Shown here piece after piece: positions 34,691-42,732 of a stretch of DNA of 64,000 nt. The notes under the pieces are model-generated. The model searched no databases. It was not told where the DNA came from and was given only the letters and a program-made list of their open reading frames with translations. The stretch spans positions 43,522 through 107,521 of the forward strand of contig CAZNDO010000014.1 of the NCBI GenBank assembly GCA_964571855.1. The letters run 5' to 3'. The DNA comes from CAYYFX01 sp964571855 (GTDB lineage: Bacteria > ARS69). Position 1 is the first letter of the stretch. Every line of letters begins with the position of its first letter. Both the position numbers and the translations under genes were made by a program.

Positions 34691-36873
34691 CAGAACCTCC
34701 CGCCCACGTCCAGGCCGAGATACCAGCTTCGCGGCTCTCCCGCCTCGTAGAACTGCCCGGACGCGGAGTTGATGTTCACGAAGCCCACGTACGTCTCGTC
34801 CAGCACGTTGTTCACGCCGCCGGACAGCAGCACGTCCAACGGGCCGAGCGTGAGGTCCAGCCCCGCGGACGGATCCAGCAGCCGGTACCCGTCCGCCTTC
34901 TCGCTGTTGGCGTCGTCCACGAACATGCCGCTGGTGACGGACCACTGCACCTTCGTGAAGGCCGCGACGCGCGCGGCCAGGTCCCGCTGGTAGGCAAGGC
35001 TCAGCGACGTGTGGTGTCGCGGCACGCTGGGCACCACGTTCCCGGAGAAGTCGTCGTCGTCCAGGACGAAGTTCCCCGTGGTGTCGATGACTACCGTGCC
35101 CGCGGCGTAGTCCCGGTACTCGAAGTCCGACAGCGTGTACGCGCACTTGAACGTGAGCCCCTCCACGAGCTCCGCGTCCACGCCGAACTCCAGCCCCTTC
35201 CGGTCCGTCTCCGCGGAGTTCCGGTAGAAGACGTCGCCGAACACGTCGAACGGCACGATCTCGTCCTCCACCCGGATGGCGAAGAAGGTGGCGCTGAACG
35301 CCGCGCGCTTGAGGAACGGCTCCGCCCAGCGCAGCACCCCGCCCTTCACGCCCAGCTCGAAGTTTCGCGACTGCTGCGGCTTCAGGTCCGGGTTCAGCAG
35401 CACGTTCGGGTTCGTGCTGGTCGGGAAGTTGTCCATCTCGTTCCCCGCGGGGACGTCGAAGCCGAGCCCGTAGGAGGTGAACGCCGCGATCATCGGCGTG
35501 ATCTTGAAATTCAGCGCCGCCTTCGGCGTGAAGTCGTGGAAGTCGCGCGTGGCGTTCTGGACCTCCAGGATGTTGTTCTTCGCCACGAAGGTCACGTCGT
35601 CGTACCGGGCGGTGACCAGCGCGGTCAGCCGGTCGGGCACCAGCTCCAGCGAGTTCGCCACGTAGAACCCGGTGTTGTCGATGCTCTCGTCGGTGATCCC
35701 CAGGAGGATGTCGCCCTTCTTCCCGTTGATGTTCTCGTACTCCTGGATGGGACCCCACTGGAAGAACCAGTCCACGGCCCCGGAGATCTCGTTCTTCAGC
35801 CCGCCGATGCGATGGCGGTTCACGTACCGGACCGACGCCCCCAGGTGGTCCCGGTTCAGGAGCCGGTACGTGGACGCGGTGCGCTCGAAGTACTTGATGG
35901 CGCTGTACGCGGTGAGCTCCACCTCGTCGTCGCCGATGCGGGATTCCCACCGGATCCCCAGCCGGCCCTTGCGGCTGATGCGCTTCGTGTCGCGGGACAC
36001 GTCCCGCGCGCTCGCCTGCCGGGGATCCTCGTCGAACTCCTCGCGCGTGAGGGAGCCCGGCAGCCGGATCTGCCCGTCGGCCACGTACGCGTACAGGCGC
36101 AGCGTGGAGGCCTCCCGCGGGTTCGTCTCCAGCGCCACGTTCGCCACGTGCCAGTAGTCGCCGCTGTGCTCCCGGTAGCCCTTCGCGTTGTGGTAGCTGT
36201 ACGTGGCCAGCAGCCCGTACTCGTCCGTGCGGATGCCGGTCTTGAACCCGTTCTGCCGGAGCTCGTGCGCGCCGACCTGGTTGAACTGCATCCAGAAGCT
36301 CTCGCGGAAGTCCAGGTCGCTGATGAAGTTGATCACGCCGCCCGGCGCGTTCGTGTAGATGGACGACGCGTTCCCGCGCACCACCTCGATGGAACCCAGC
36401 GCGCGGAAGTCGATCGCCTCGATGCGCGTCTGCCCGTCCGGCTCGGACTCCGGGATCCCGTCCAGCAGGATGCGCACGCCGCGGATCCCGGTGTTCGAGC
36501 GGCTGCCGAAGCCGCGGATCGAGATGCGGACGTCGTGGTTGCCGTAGCGGGACTGCAGGAAGAGTCCGGGGATCTCGTCCAGGACATCGTCCACCGCCAC
36601 CTTCCGCGTGTGCGGCGCGTCCTGCATGGAGACGCGGTCCACGGCGAAGGGCAGATCGATCAGCTTCGTGCGGACGCGCGTCCCCGTGATGATGACGCGG
36701 TCCATCTCGAAATCGGTGCTGTCGGCCGGGGCGGCCTCGGCGGGCGCGGCAACCTCGGCGGCCGCCGCCGGGGCGTCCGCGCCGGGCCCGGCCTCCGCGA
36801 GGGCGGCGGGTGCGTCGGTGCAGGCGAACATGGCGGCGAGGGCCCATCCGCCCGCGGCTCGGGAAGTGCGCAT
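34690..36873 (-). CDS. TonB-dependent receptor
   Basis: 727 aa from ATG 36873; the longer frame upstream lacks a signal. After a signal peptide and an Ala/Pro-rich linker comes the TonB box MDRVIITGTR. A plug domain follows (DVLDEIPGLFLQSRYGNHDV, RISIRGFGSRSNTGIRGVRI, GRALGS-type IEVVRGNASSIYTNAPGG), then a 22-strand-type barrel ending YLGLDVGGRF. The plug sequence resembles siderophore/iron-chelate receptors of the FecA/FhuA kind. The adjacent divergent gene is an esterase of a family that can hydrolyse siderophores, so iron uptake is a reasonable inference. The downstream propeller gene is translationally coupled. Confidence 0.85.
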   Translation of the reverse strand: MRTSRAAGGWALAAMFACTDAPAALAEAGPGADAPAAAAEVAAPAEAAPADSTDFEMDRVIITGTRVRTKLIDLPFAVDRVSMQDAPHTRKVAVDDVLDEIPGLFLQSRYGNHDVRISIRGFGSRSNTGIRGVRILLDGIPESEPDGQTRIEAIDFRALGSIEVVRGNASSIYTNAPGGVINFISDLDFRESFWMQFNQVGAHELRQNGFKTGIRTDEYGLLATYSYHNAKGYREHSGDYWHVANVALETNPREASTLRLYAYVADGQIRLPGSLTREEFDEDPRQASARDVSRDTKRISRKGRLGIRWESRIGDDEVELTAYSAIKYFERTASTYRLLNRDHLGASVRYVNRHRIGGLKNEISGAVDWFFQWGPIQEYENINGKKGDILLGITDESIDNTGFYVANSLELVPDRLTALVTARYDDVTFVAKNNILEVQNATRDFHDFTPKAALNFKITPMIAAFTSYGLGFDVPAGNEMDNFPTSTNPNVLLNPDLKPQQSRNFELGVKGGVLRWAEPFLKRAAFSATFFAIRVEDEIVPFDVFGDVFYRNSAETDRKGLEFGVDAELVEGLTFKCAYTLSDFEYRDYAAGTVVIDTTGNFVLDDDDFSGNVVPSVPRHHTSLSLAYQRDLAARVAAFTKVQWSVTSGMFVDDANSEKADGYRLLDPSAGLDLTLGPLDVLLSGGVNNVLDETYVGFVNINSASGQFYEAGEPRSWYLGLDVGGRF

Positions 36874-36917
36874 GGTCCGGCCTCCGTGGGACGCCCGCGG
36901 GCTCGAGCGGACCGTCG

Positions 36918-36946
36918 AACCTAGCACGCTTCCGCGGGGCCTCCAA
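36918..36946 (-). promoter_or_regulatory. Weak promoter candidate for the TonB receptor gene
   Basis: TTGGAG (36946-36941), 17-bp spacer, TAGGTT (36923-36918), about 45 bases before ATG 36873. The match to consensus is moderate only. Confidence 0.3.
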
Positions 36947-37087
36947 GGAGCGCCGCGCGCTCGGGGGATCGCTCCGGCCGGATCCACCCCCGGGCAGGCC
37001 GGACGGTCCCCGCGGACTTGCCGGGACCGCCCGTCCGCGATTCCCTCCGGGTTTCGAGCGCGTGCCGCGCTCCACGGGAGGTGGATC

Positions 37088-38530
37088 TTGCATCGGTTCC
37101 TCGCGGGTTGTGCCCTCGCCCTCCTCGCACCGTCGGCGGATGCCGCGCCCGTCGATGCGGGCGAGCCGATCGAGCAGGGGCGGCAGTACCGGTTCGAGTC
37201 CGCCGTCCTCGGCGAGGCGCGACGGATCCTGGTGTCCCTGCCCGGCGGCTACGACGACGCGCCCGGACGCCGGTATCCCGTGGTGGTCGTGCTGGACGGG
37301 GACTTCGAGCACGACTTCGCCGCCGCGATGACGCGGTTCTACGCCGCCGTATCGGAGCTCCCCGCCATGATCGTGGTGGGCGTGTGTCACGAGGATCGCA
37401 TGCGGGACCTGACGCCGGCGCCGGTCGACGGCTTCACGCCGCCGCCGGGTGCGCCCGCGGGGGGCGGCGCCGACGACTTCCTCGTCTTCCTCGCCGACGA
37501 GCTGCTTCCGTATCTGGACTCCGCGTATCGCATGGAGCCGCTCCGCGTGCTCGTCGGCCACTCGCTCGGGGGCCTCTTCGCGCTGCACGCGCTGGCGACC
37601 CGTCCGGACGCGTTCCTCGGCTACCTCGTGATGGAGCCGTCCGTGTGGTGGAACGGGCAGCACGAGTTGCGCGCGGCGGAGGCGATGCTCCGCACGCCGG
37701 CCGCCCGGCGCGCGCGCGTGATCCTCGTGAACACGCCGCCCCTGGCTGCGGACACCACCCACTGGGGCGGTACCGCGCCGATGGTGCGCATGCTGGCCAC
37801 GGAGGGCGAGAGCCACGCGGGCATGGCGGCGGCGGGCATGATGGCGGGGCTGCGCGCGATGTTCGCGGACTTCCGGACCCCGAAGTGGGTCCCGGGCACA
37901 CGCCCCATCGCGATGCTGTCGCAGTTCGACGTCCTGGCCGAGCGACTGGGCTACGCCGTCCCCGTGCCCGAGGGCGTCTTCCGGATGGCGTTCCGGATGT
38001 CGGTGGACAGCCGCCACTTCGAGGACGCCGGAGAGATCCTGGACCGGATGGAGGCGGACCTCGGCGCCTCGCCGGACACGCGGGCCCTGCGCACGAAGCT
38101 GGCGACGGAGCGGGCCACCCCCGTGCCGGCGGACTTCATCCCGCTGGAGTTCCCGGCGGCGAAGCCTGCGCCGCGCGAGGCGGCCGCGTTCCTCGGCCGC
38201 TGGACCTCCGTGGACCCGGCGCGGCCGCACGAGGTGGAGTTCCGCGCGGTGGCCGACACGATCGCGGTGCGGGATCACGTGGCGAACGAGAACGGACCGC
38301 CGTTCGAGGGCGACGGTCCCGTGATCCGCGTGACGGAGGACGGCGTCCTCGAGTGGGGGCTGCCGGTCCTCCGCGGGTTGGCCGCGCTGCTGGTGCAGCG
38401 CGGCCGGCTCCTCGAGGACGGGACGATGGAGGTGACCAAGGAGGTGCGCGGCTTCTCCCCGCGCGGCCCCGTGGACGACATGGTCCGCGCGGAGCGCTTG
38501 CGGCGCGCGGAGGCGGCGACCGCTCCCTAG
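37088..38530 (+). CDS. Secreted alpha/beta-hydrolase, Fes/IroE-like esterase
   Basis: 480 aa if started at TTG 37088, with gggaggtgg at the right distance; no ATG or GTG gives a better start. Signal peptide MHRFLAGCALALLAPSADA. The hydrolase domain has the esterase-D/IroE pattern: YPVVVVLDGDFEHDF, VGVCHEDRMRDLTP, nucleophile elbow GHSLGGLFALHAL (Ser near residue 159) and MEPSVWWN. The C-terminal 130 residues form a separate beta domain. Members of this group include enterobactin esterases and feruloyl esterases. Facing a TonB receptor, it may release a ligand from an imported or surface-bound compound. Its stop shares a CTAG with the convergent DUF4136 gene. Confidence 0.8.
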   Translation: MHRFLAGCALALLAPSADAAPVDAGEPIEQGRQYRFESAVLGEARRILVSLPGGYDDAPGRRYPVVVVLDGDFEHDFAAAMTRFYAAVSELPAMIVVGVCHEDRMRDLTPAPVDGFTPPPGAPAGGGADDFLVFLADELLPYLDSAYRMEPLRVLVGHSLGGLFALHALATRPDAFLGYLVMEPSVWWNGQHELRAAEAMLRTPAARRARVILVNTPPLAADTTHWGGTAPMVRMLATEGESHAGMAAAGMMAGLRAMFADFRTPKWVPGTRPIAMLSQFDVLAERLGYAVPVPEGVFRMAFRMSVDSRHFEDAGEILDRMEADLGASPDTRALRTKLATERATPVPADFIPLEFPAAKPAPREAAAFLGRWTSVDPARPHEVEFRAVADTIAVRDHVANENGPPFEGDGPVIRVTEDGVLEWGLPVLRGLAALLVQRGRLLEDGTMEVTKEVRGFSPRGPVDDMVRAERLRRAEAATAP

Positions 38531-39057
38531 GGCGTGGGCACGTCCTTCGCCTCCGCCCTCTCCGGGAACTTCGCCAGCAGCTTCCGCACCGCCTTCCCCG
38601 TCCTCCGGTCCGCCTCGTCCGGGTCGCGGGCGAGCGCGTCCGAGACCGTGCCGTGCCAGGCCAGTCGGCCCGTGCGCCGATCGTGCACCTCCACGATCAG
38701 CGCGCCCACGGCCTCCCGGTCCACGCGCACGGTCCGTCCCCATGCCGGACCGCGGTGGATGGTCTCGAGGCGCACGTCCTGCCACGTGGAGACGCGGTAG
38801 GTCAGGATGAAGTCCGCGTCGTCCGGCTCCTCCACGAATGCGTACCCACGCTCCACGAAGCCCTCCGCCAGCGCCTTCTCGATCCGCCGCGCGCTCATCG
38901 AGGCGTCGGCGCGCCAGGAGTCCCGCCACGCCACCGTGGACCACTTCGAGAAGTCCACCGTCCGGTCGTAGTCGTACTTCACGCTCGAGGCGGTCGCGCT
39001 CGCGACCAGGGCCAGCACCAGCACCATGCCCGTCAGGATCCGCATCATGTTCCTCAT
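38527..39057 (-). CDS. DUF4136-domain lipoprotein-like/exported protein
   Basis: 176 aa from ATG 39057, preferred because gaggagc then lies seven bases upstream; ATG 39063 is in frame but too close. A signal peptide (MMRILTGMVLVLALVASATA) is followed by the DUF4136 pattern: VKYDYDRTVDFSKWSTVAW, RRIEKALAEGFVERGYAF and a late LIVEVHDRRTGRLAWHGTVS. Members are periplasmic or outer-membrane associated and of unknown function. It is last in a five-gene minus-strand run and ends sharing CTAG with the esterase gene. Confidence 0.8.
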   Translation of the reverse strand: MRNMMRILTGMVLVLALVASATASSVKYDYDRTVDFSKWSTVAWRDSWRADASMSARRIEKALAEGFVERGYAFVEEPDDADFILTYRVSTWQDVRLETIHRGPAWGRTVRVDREAVGALIVEVHDRRTGRLAWHGTVSDALARDPDEADRRTGKAVRKLLAKFPERAEAKDVPTP

Positions 39058-39105
39058 GTCCATGCTCCTCTCGTGGGTTGTGAAGGGGGTCGCGTCGGAG
39101 GGTCT

Positions 39106-40593
39106 TCAGCCGATGCGCCCGATGCGCACGTCCGTGGCACCCAGCGGCATCGTGTACAGCGTTCCGTCGTCCGCGATGGACCAGCCGTTCTTCCGGACCG
39201 CGTTCACGCCGCGCGCGAAGAGCTGGCGCGGCAGCCACCCGTCCGGCGCGGGCAGCAGGTGGTAGTAGGCCAGGTGCCGCACGTTCGCCTCGTTCGCGAG
39301 CTGCGCCGCCTCCTCGGGCGAGATGTGGTAGTCCTGCACGTCGTGCATGATGGCGCCGGTCCGGTCGCGGCCCGCGGACTCCGCCGCGTGCTCCAGCGAG
39401 TGCGTCATCGTGCGGGAGATCGCCTCGGACACCATGAGGTCCGCGTTCCGCGCGCTCGTGACGAGGGGCGGGTGGTTCTTCAGGTCGCCGGTCACCACCA
39501 CCGAGCGCCCCTTGTAGTCGAAGCGGTAGGCGTAACTCGGCTCGATCGGCGCGTGGTCCACCTCGATGGCGGTGATGCGCAGGTCCCCCTCCTCCAGCAC
39601 GAGGGCCGTGCGGTCCTTCGCGGGCGTCGGCACGCCGTCGAGCGTCACCGTGATCGCGGTCATGCCCCAGGCCGCGGACGGCATCACGCGCTCGCCGTGG
39701 TGCTCGGTGCGGTAGCCCTGGTCGAGCGCGTAGGCGCGGTTGAAGCCGTCCACGACACCCTCCACGCCCGGACCGCCGTACACGGTCAGCGGCGCGGCGC
39801 GCCCGCCCGCCCACGTCTGGAGCTGCAGCTCGCCGAGGTCGCCGATGTGGTCGGAGTGGAAGTGCGTCAGCAGCACGCCGCCGACGCGCGACAGCGGGAT
39901 GCCCCACAGAACCAGGTTCTCCACGGACTCCGGGCCGGAGTCCACCACCCAGAACTTCCCGGCGGCGAAGACCACCACGCAGGCCTTCGCGCGCGACGCG
40001 CTGGGGAGCGGCGCGGAGGATCCGGCGATCGCCACGCGGAGCGCGTCGTCCGCGAAGGGCGCCTCGTTCGTGCGCGCGGACATCGTCCGCGCGGCGCGAT
40101 CGAAGATCGCCTGCTGCACGGGGCCGGTGTGCAGGGCGACGGCGGCCGCGAGCACGAGACCCGCGAGCGCGGCGAGCGCGACGCGGAGCGTGCGGCGGCC
40201 GCCGCCCGGCGACGGGGTCGGCGTGCCGCCCAGGCGCAGGTTCCAGCCGAGCGCCGCGAGCGCGCCCAGCTCCACCGCGAGCTCGCGCCCGCCGATGGGC
40301 ACGGGCGCGTCCAGCATCCAGCCGAGCGTCCGGCCGATCACGACGGCAGCCAGGACCACGGCGGCCGCGGCGAGCGCGCCCCGGCGGCGGGTCCACGCCC
40401 CGAGCGCGCACAGACATCCGAGGCCGGCGAACAGGCCACCGAGGTCGGCGCGGATGTTCACGAGGCCGGCGGCGTCCGCCGCCTCGAGGCCGAACTGCCG
40501 GGCGGCGGCGCCGGGGTTCGTCCAGAAGAGGACGGCGACAGCGAGGAGGGTGACGGCGGCGAGCGACACGAGGATCCGGGAGAGCGTCTTCAT
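39106..40593 (-). CDS. Membrane-anchored MBL-fold metallohydrolase with N-terminal DUF4345-like domain
   Basis: 495 aa from ATG 40593. The first 130 residues contain four hydrophobic helices in a DUF4345-like arrangement (ARQFGLEAADAAGLVNIRADL). One more helix (LRVALAALAGLVLAAAVAL) then leads to an extracytoplasmic metallo-beta-lactamase domain. Metal ligands are visible: THFHSDHIGDL (HxHxDH), the later VDHAPIEPSYA and VVVTGDLKNH, and a C-terminal LAYYHLLP His. The substrate is unknown; related enzymes include arylsulfatase- and RNase Z-like members. The domain fusion is not one I know as standard. It lies between a DJ-1-like gene and the DUF4136 gene. Confidence 0.75.
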   Translation of the reverse strand: MKTLSRILVSLAAVTLLAVAVLFWTNPGAAARQFGLEAADAAGLVNIRADLGGLFAGLGCLCALGAWTRRRGALAAAAVVLAAVVIGRTLGWMLDAPVPIGGRELAVELGALAALGWNLRLGGTPTPSPGGGRRTLRVALAALAGLVLAAAVALHTGPVQQAIFDRAARTMSARTNEAPFADDALRVAIAGSSAPLPSASRAKACVVVFAAGKFWVVDSGPESVENLVLWGIPLSRVGGVLLTHFHSDHIGDLGELQLQTWAGGRAAPLTVYGGPGVEGVVDGFNRAYALDQGYRTEHHGERVMPSAAWGMTAITVTLDGVPTPAKDRTALVLEEGDLRITAIEVDHAPIEPSYAYRFDYKGRSVVVTGDLKNHPPLVTSARNADLMVSEAISRTMTHSLEHAAESAGRDRTGAIMHDVQDYHISPEEAAQLANEANVRHLAYYHLLPAPDGWLPRQLFARGVNAVRKNGWSIADDGTLYTMPLGATDVRIGRIG

Positions 40594-40649
40594 GGCAGGG
40601 TTCCTTTCGTCTTGGATTCGGGTTTCGTCGGGACTCGGGCGCCGGCCGC

Positions 40650-41474
40650 TCAGGCCGCCGCCTCCTTCTCGAGGACGCGCTGCATCATCCGCCGCGCCAC
40701 CATCGGCCCGGCGTTCTGGTTCTGGCCGGTGACGAGGTCGCCGTCGGCCACGACGTGGTTCGCGAGGAAGTCGCGCACGGGGTGGTGCACGCACTCGAAG
40801 CGCGCGCCCGCCGCGCGCAGCGCGGACTCCGGGTGGAGCGGCGTGATGGACACGCCGAGCTGGCGCACCTGCCGGTCGGTCACCGCGGTGAGGCGGCGGC
40901 CCTTCACCACGAGTTCGCCGTCCGGGCGGCGCGCGCGCAGGAGCCCGAGCGGGCCGTGACAGATGCCGCCGAGCACGCGGCCCGCCGCGTACGCCGCCCC
41001 CACCCGCGCGCCGAGCTCCTCGGACCGGCCGAGGTCGAACGCCGCGCCCCAGCCGCCCGCGAAGTACACGAGGTCGTACGCGGTGAAGTCGACGTTCGCG
41101 ATGGAGCGCGAGTCCGCCAGCTTCGCGCGCAGCGCGTCGTCCGCGAGCATGCGGTCGTCGTCCGCGGTGCGCAGCGGCTCCTTCACGGACAGCGGCTCCA
41201 CCGGGATCAGGCCGCCCTTGCAGCTCGCCACGTCCACCTGCATGCCGGCGTCCAGGAACGCGTAGTACGGAACGGTGAGCTCCGATGCGTACACGCCGGT
41301 GGCCACGCCCACGTCCAGCACGCCGTGGTTCGTGGCGATGCACAGCGCCCTGCGGCCGGTCAGGTCCAGCGGCGACGCCTCGGCGTCGTTCGGGTGCACG
41401 CCGAGCTGCCGGAGCAGCGTCCGGCCGAGACGGCCGGCGGCGGAGGGGCGCGGGTTCACGATGCGATCCGTCAT
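40650..41474 (-). CDS. DJ-1/PfpI-superfamily protein (Hsp31-like)
   Basis: 274 aa from ATG 41474. The nucleophile elbow VLGGICHGPLGLL carries the conserved Cys-His of class I amidotransferase-like proteins. Upstream are YASELTVPYYAFLDAGMQVDVAS, with the conserved E and P of the family, and YDLVYFAGGWGAAFDL. Length and the large inserted region match Hsp31/YhbO-type glyoxalases or chaperones rather than small PfpI proteases. It may detoxify methylglyoxal or respond to stress. It sits in the five-gene minus-strand run with the MBL and outer-membrane protein genes. Confidence 0.8.
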   Translation of the reverse strand: MTDRIVNPRPSAAGRLGRTLLRQLGVHPNDAEASPLDLTGRRALCIATNHGVLDVGVATGVYASELTVPYYAFLDAGMQVDVASCKGGLIPVEPLSVKEPLRTADDDRMLADDALRAKLADSRSIANVDFTAYDLVYFAGGWGAAFDLGRSEELGARVGAAYAAGRVLGGICHGPLGLLRARRPDGELVVKGRRLTAVTDRQVRQLGVSITPLHPESALRAAGARFECVHHPVRDFLANHVVADGDLVTGQNQNAGPMVARRMMQRVLEKEAAA

Positions 41475-41515
41475 GACGGGTCTCCTCGATCGGGATGGGT
41501 TGGAGAGGAAGGCGC

Positions 41516-42277
41516 CTAGAAGGACATCCGCAGCCCGAGGACCGGGCCGGAGAGCGTGAGCTTCGAGTCCATTCCGTGCGCCGCGTCGAAGTCGACCGTC
41601 ATGTGCCGGTAGCCCGCGGTGACGGCGCGCCGGCCGCCCGCGAAGGCCCACGCCACCGACGGGAACGCGCTCCACGTGTGGTCCGTGCCGCCGGTGGACA
41701 CGTCGAGCTGGGTGCGGACGGCGAGGCGGCGCGACAGCGGCATCGCGAAGCGGACGCCGGCGAGCGCGTCGACGAGCGTGTCGCTCGTCTCGTACGGCTG
41801 CTGCGCATCGCCCGACGCCGTGGTCAGCGCCGCATCCACGGTGGCGCGCTGGTCCAGGACCCGCACGCCGTACAGGAACTGCAGTCCGCCGCCGTCGCCC
41901 TTCGGATCGAAGAAGCCGGCCACGTCGAGGATCGTCATGTCCATCTTCCAGTCGATCGCGGCCTCGCCCGCGTCGCCCGGAAGCGCCACGCCGCTCGCGT
42001 CGTCGGACATGCCCGCGTAGAAGACGTCGAGGAGCGCGCCGTGCTGCCCCTTCTGCGCTTCCACGCGACCCTGGAAGATCAGGTCGATGTCCTCGAGCAG
42101 GTCGGTGACGGCGATGGTCTCGTCCACCACCTCGCGCCCGGCGAGATCCACGTCGACGCCGACATCCGTGCCCCAGGCGTACGGGGTGACGGACCAGCGC
42201 CAGTCCGACGCCGAGGCGGCGGGGACGGCGGCGAGGGCGAGGGCAAGGGCAGCGGCGCGGGAATGCTTCGGGTTCAT
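41516..42277 (-). CDS. Outer-membrane beta-barrel-like protein of unknown function
   Basis: 253 aa from ATG 42277, which overlaps the stop of the upstream small gene (ATGA). A signal peptide ending PAASAS is followed by alternating aromatic/polar strands (WRWSVTPYAWGTDVGVDVDL) and a C-terminal strand finishing GPVLGLRMSF with the terminal Phe of outer-membrane barrels. The opening WSVTPYAWGT is like small bacterial porin-like proteins often annotated as hypothetical. Function unknown. Confidence 0.75.
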   Translation of the reverse strand: MNPKHSRAAALALALAAVPAASASDWRWSVTPYAWGTDVGVDVDLAGREVVDETIAVTDLLEDIDLIFQGRVEAQKGQHGALLDVFYAGMSDDASGVALPGDAGEAAIDWKMDMTILDVAGFFDPKGDGGGLQFLYGVRVLDQRATVDAALTTASGDAQQPYETSDTLVDALAGVRFAMPLSRRLAVRTQLDVSTGGTDHTWSAFPSVAWAFAGGRRAVTAGYRHMTVDFDAAHGMDSKLTLSGPVLGLRMSF

Positions 42278-42519
42278 CGGGGGCTCTCCTTCTCGTCGGT
42301 TTGATCCGCCGCGGGCGCCGCCCGGCGAAGGCGCGCGTCCAGCGCGGCGGTGAATGCCCGGAACGCCTCGGGTCCGATGGCTGCCAGCGCGTCCCGCTCC
42401 ACGTCCGTGAGGTCGAGGCGTTGCTCGCGCATCACGTCGTGCGGGCGGACCGAGAACCGGCGAGCGAGCTCCGGGTCGGTGGCGAGGCGGCCGATGAGGA
42501 CTTCCACGTTCCGATGCAT
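42274..42519 (-). CDS. Small helical protein, Os1348/NHLP-like
   Basis: 81 aa from ATG 42519. The order VEVLIGRLATDPELARRF, then DVMREQRLDLTDVERDALAAI, matches the short helical pattern of Os1348/Nif11-type NHLP-clan proteins (DPE-R-L...LT-EE--AL). These serve as leader peptides of peptide natural products or are stand-alone. There is no Gly-Gly cleavage motif or core peptide; the tail is Arg/Ala-rich and ends DEKESPR. It is the first gene of a minus-strand run and overlaps the outer-membrane protein gene by ATGA. The assignment is tentative. Confidence 0.55.
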   Translation of the reverse strand: MHRNVEVLIGRLATDPELARRFSVRPHDVMREQRLDLTDVERDALAAIGPEAFRAFTAALDARLRRAAPAADQTDEKESPR

Positions 42520-42646
42520 GCCCGGCCGTAACGCAGCTTCCGGACCACTCCGTGCGGTGGGGGCCGCGGACGAGCCAACGCGTTGTCGAGGTTGCGGTTG
42601 CGAACTCACGAGCGCGCCGTCCGGATCGCCGCGCCGCCGCCGCGAT

Positions 42647-42697
42647 CCGGACAGTCGTCCGCTTCCGGACAGCACGCGGCGGACACGCGGCGGACAG
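42647..42697. promoter_or_regulatory. Cluster of four CGGACA repeats in a divergent promoter region
   Basis: In the 213-bp gap between two divergent genes, CGGACA occurs at 42648, 42666, 42680 and 42691, the first, second and fourth followed by G. The unit may be an operator for one of the flanking transcripts. Spacing is irregular (18, 14, 11 bp), so helical phasing is imperfect. Confidence 0.3.
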
Positions 42698-42732
42698 CGC
42701 GCCGCGGGCGCGCGGTGCTATGCTGCCGCGCC

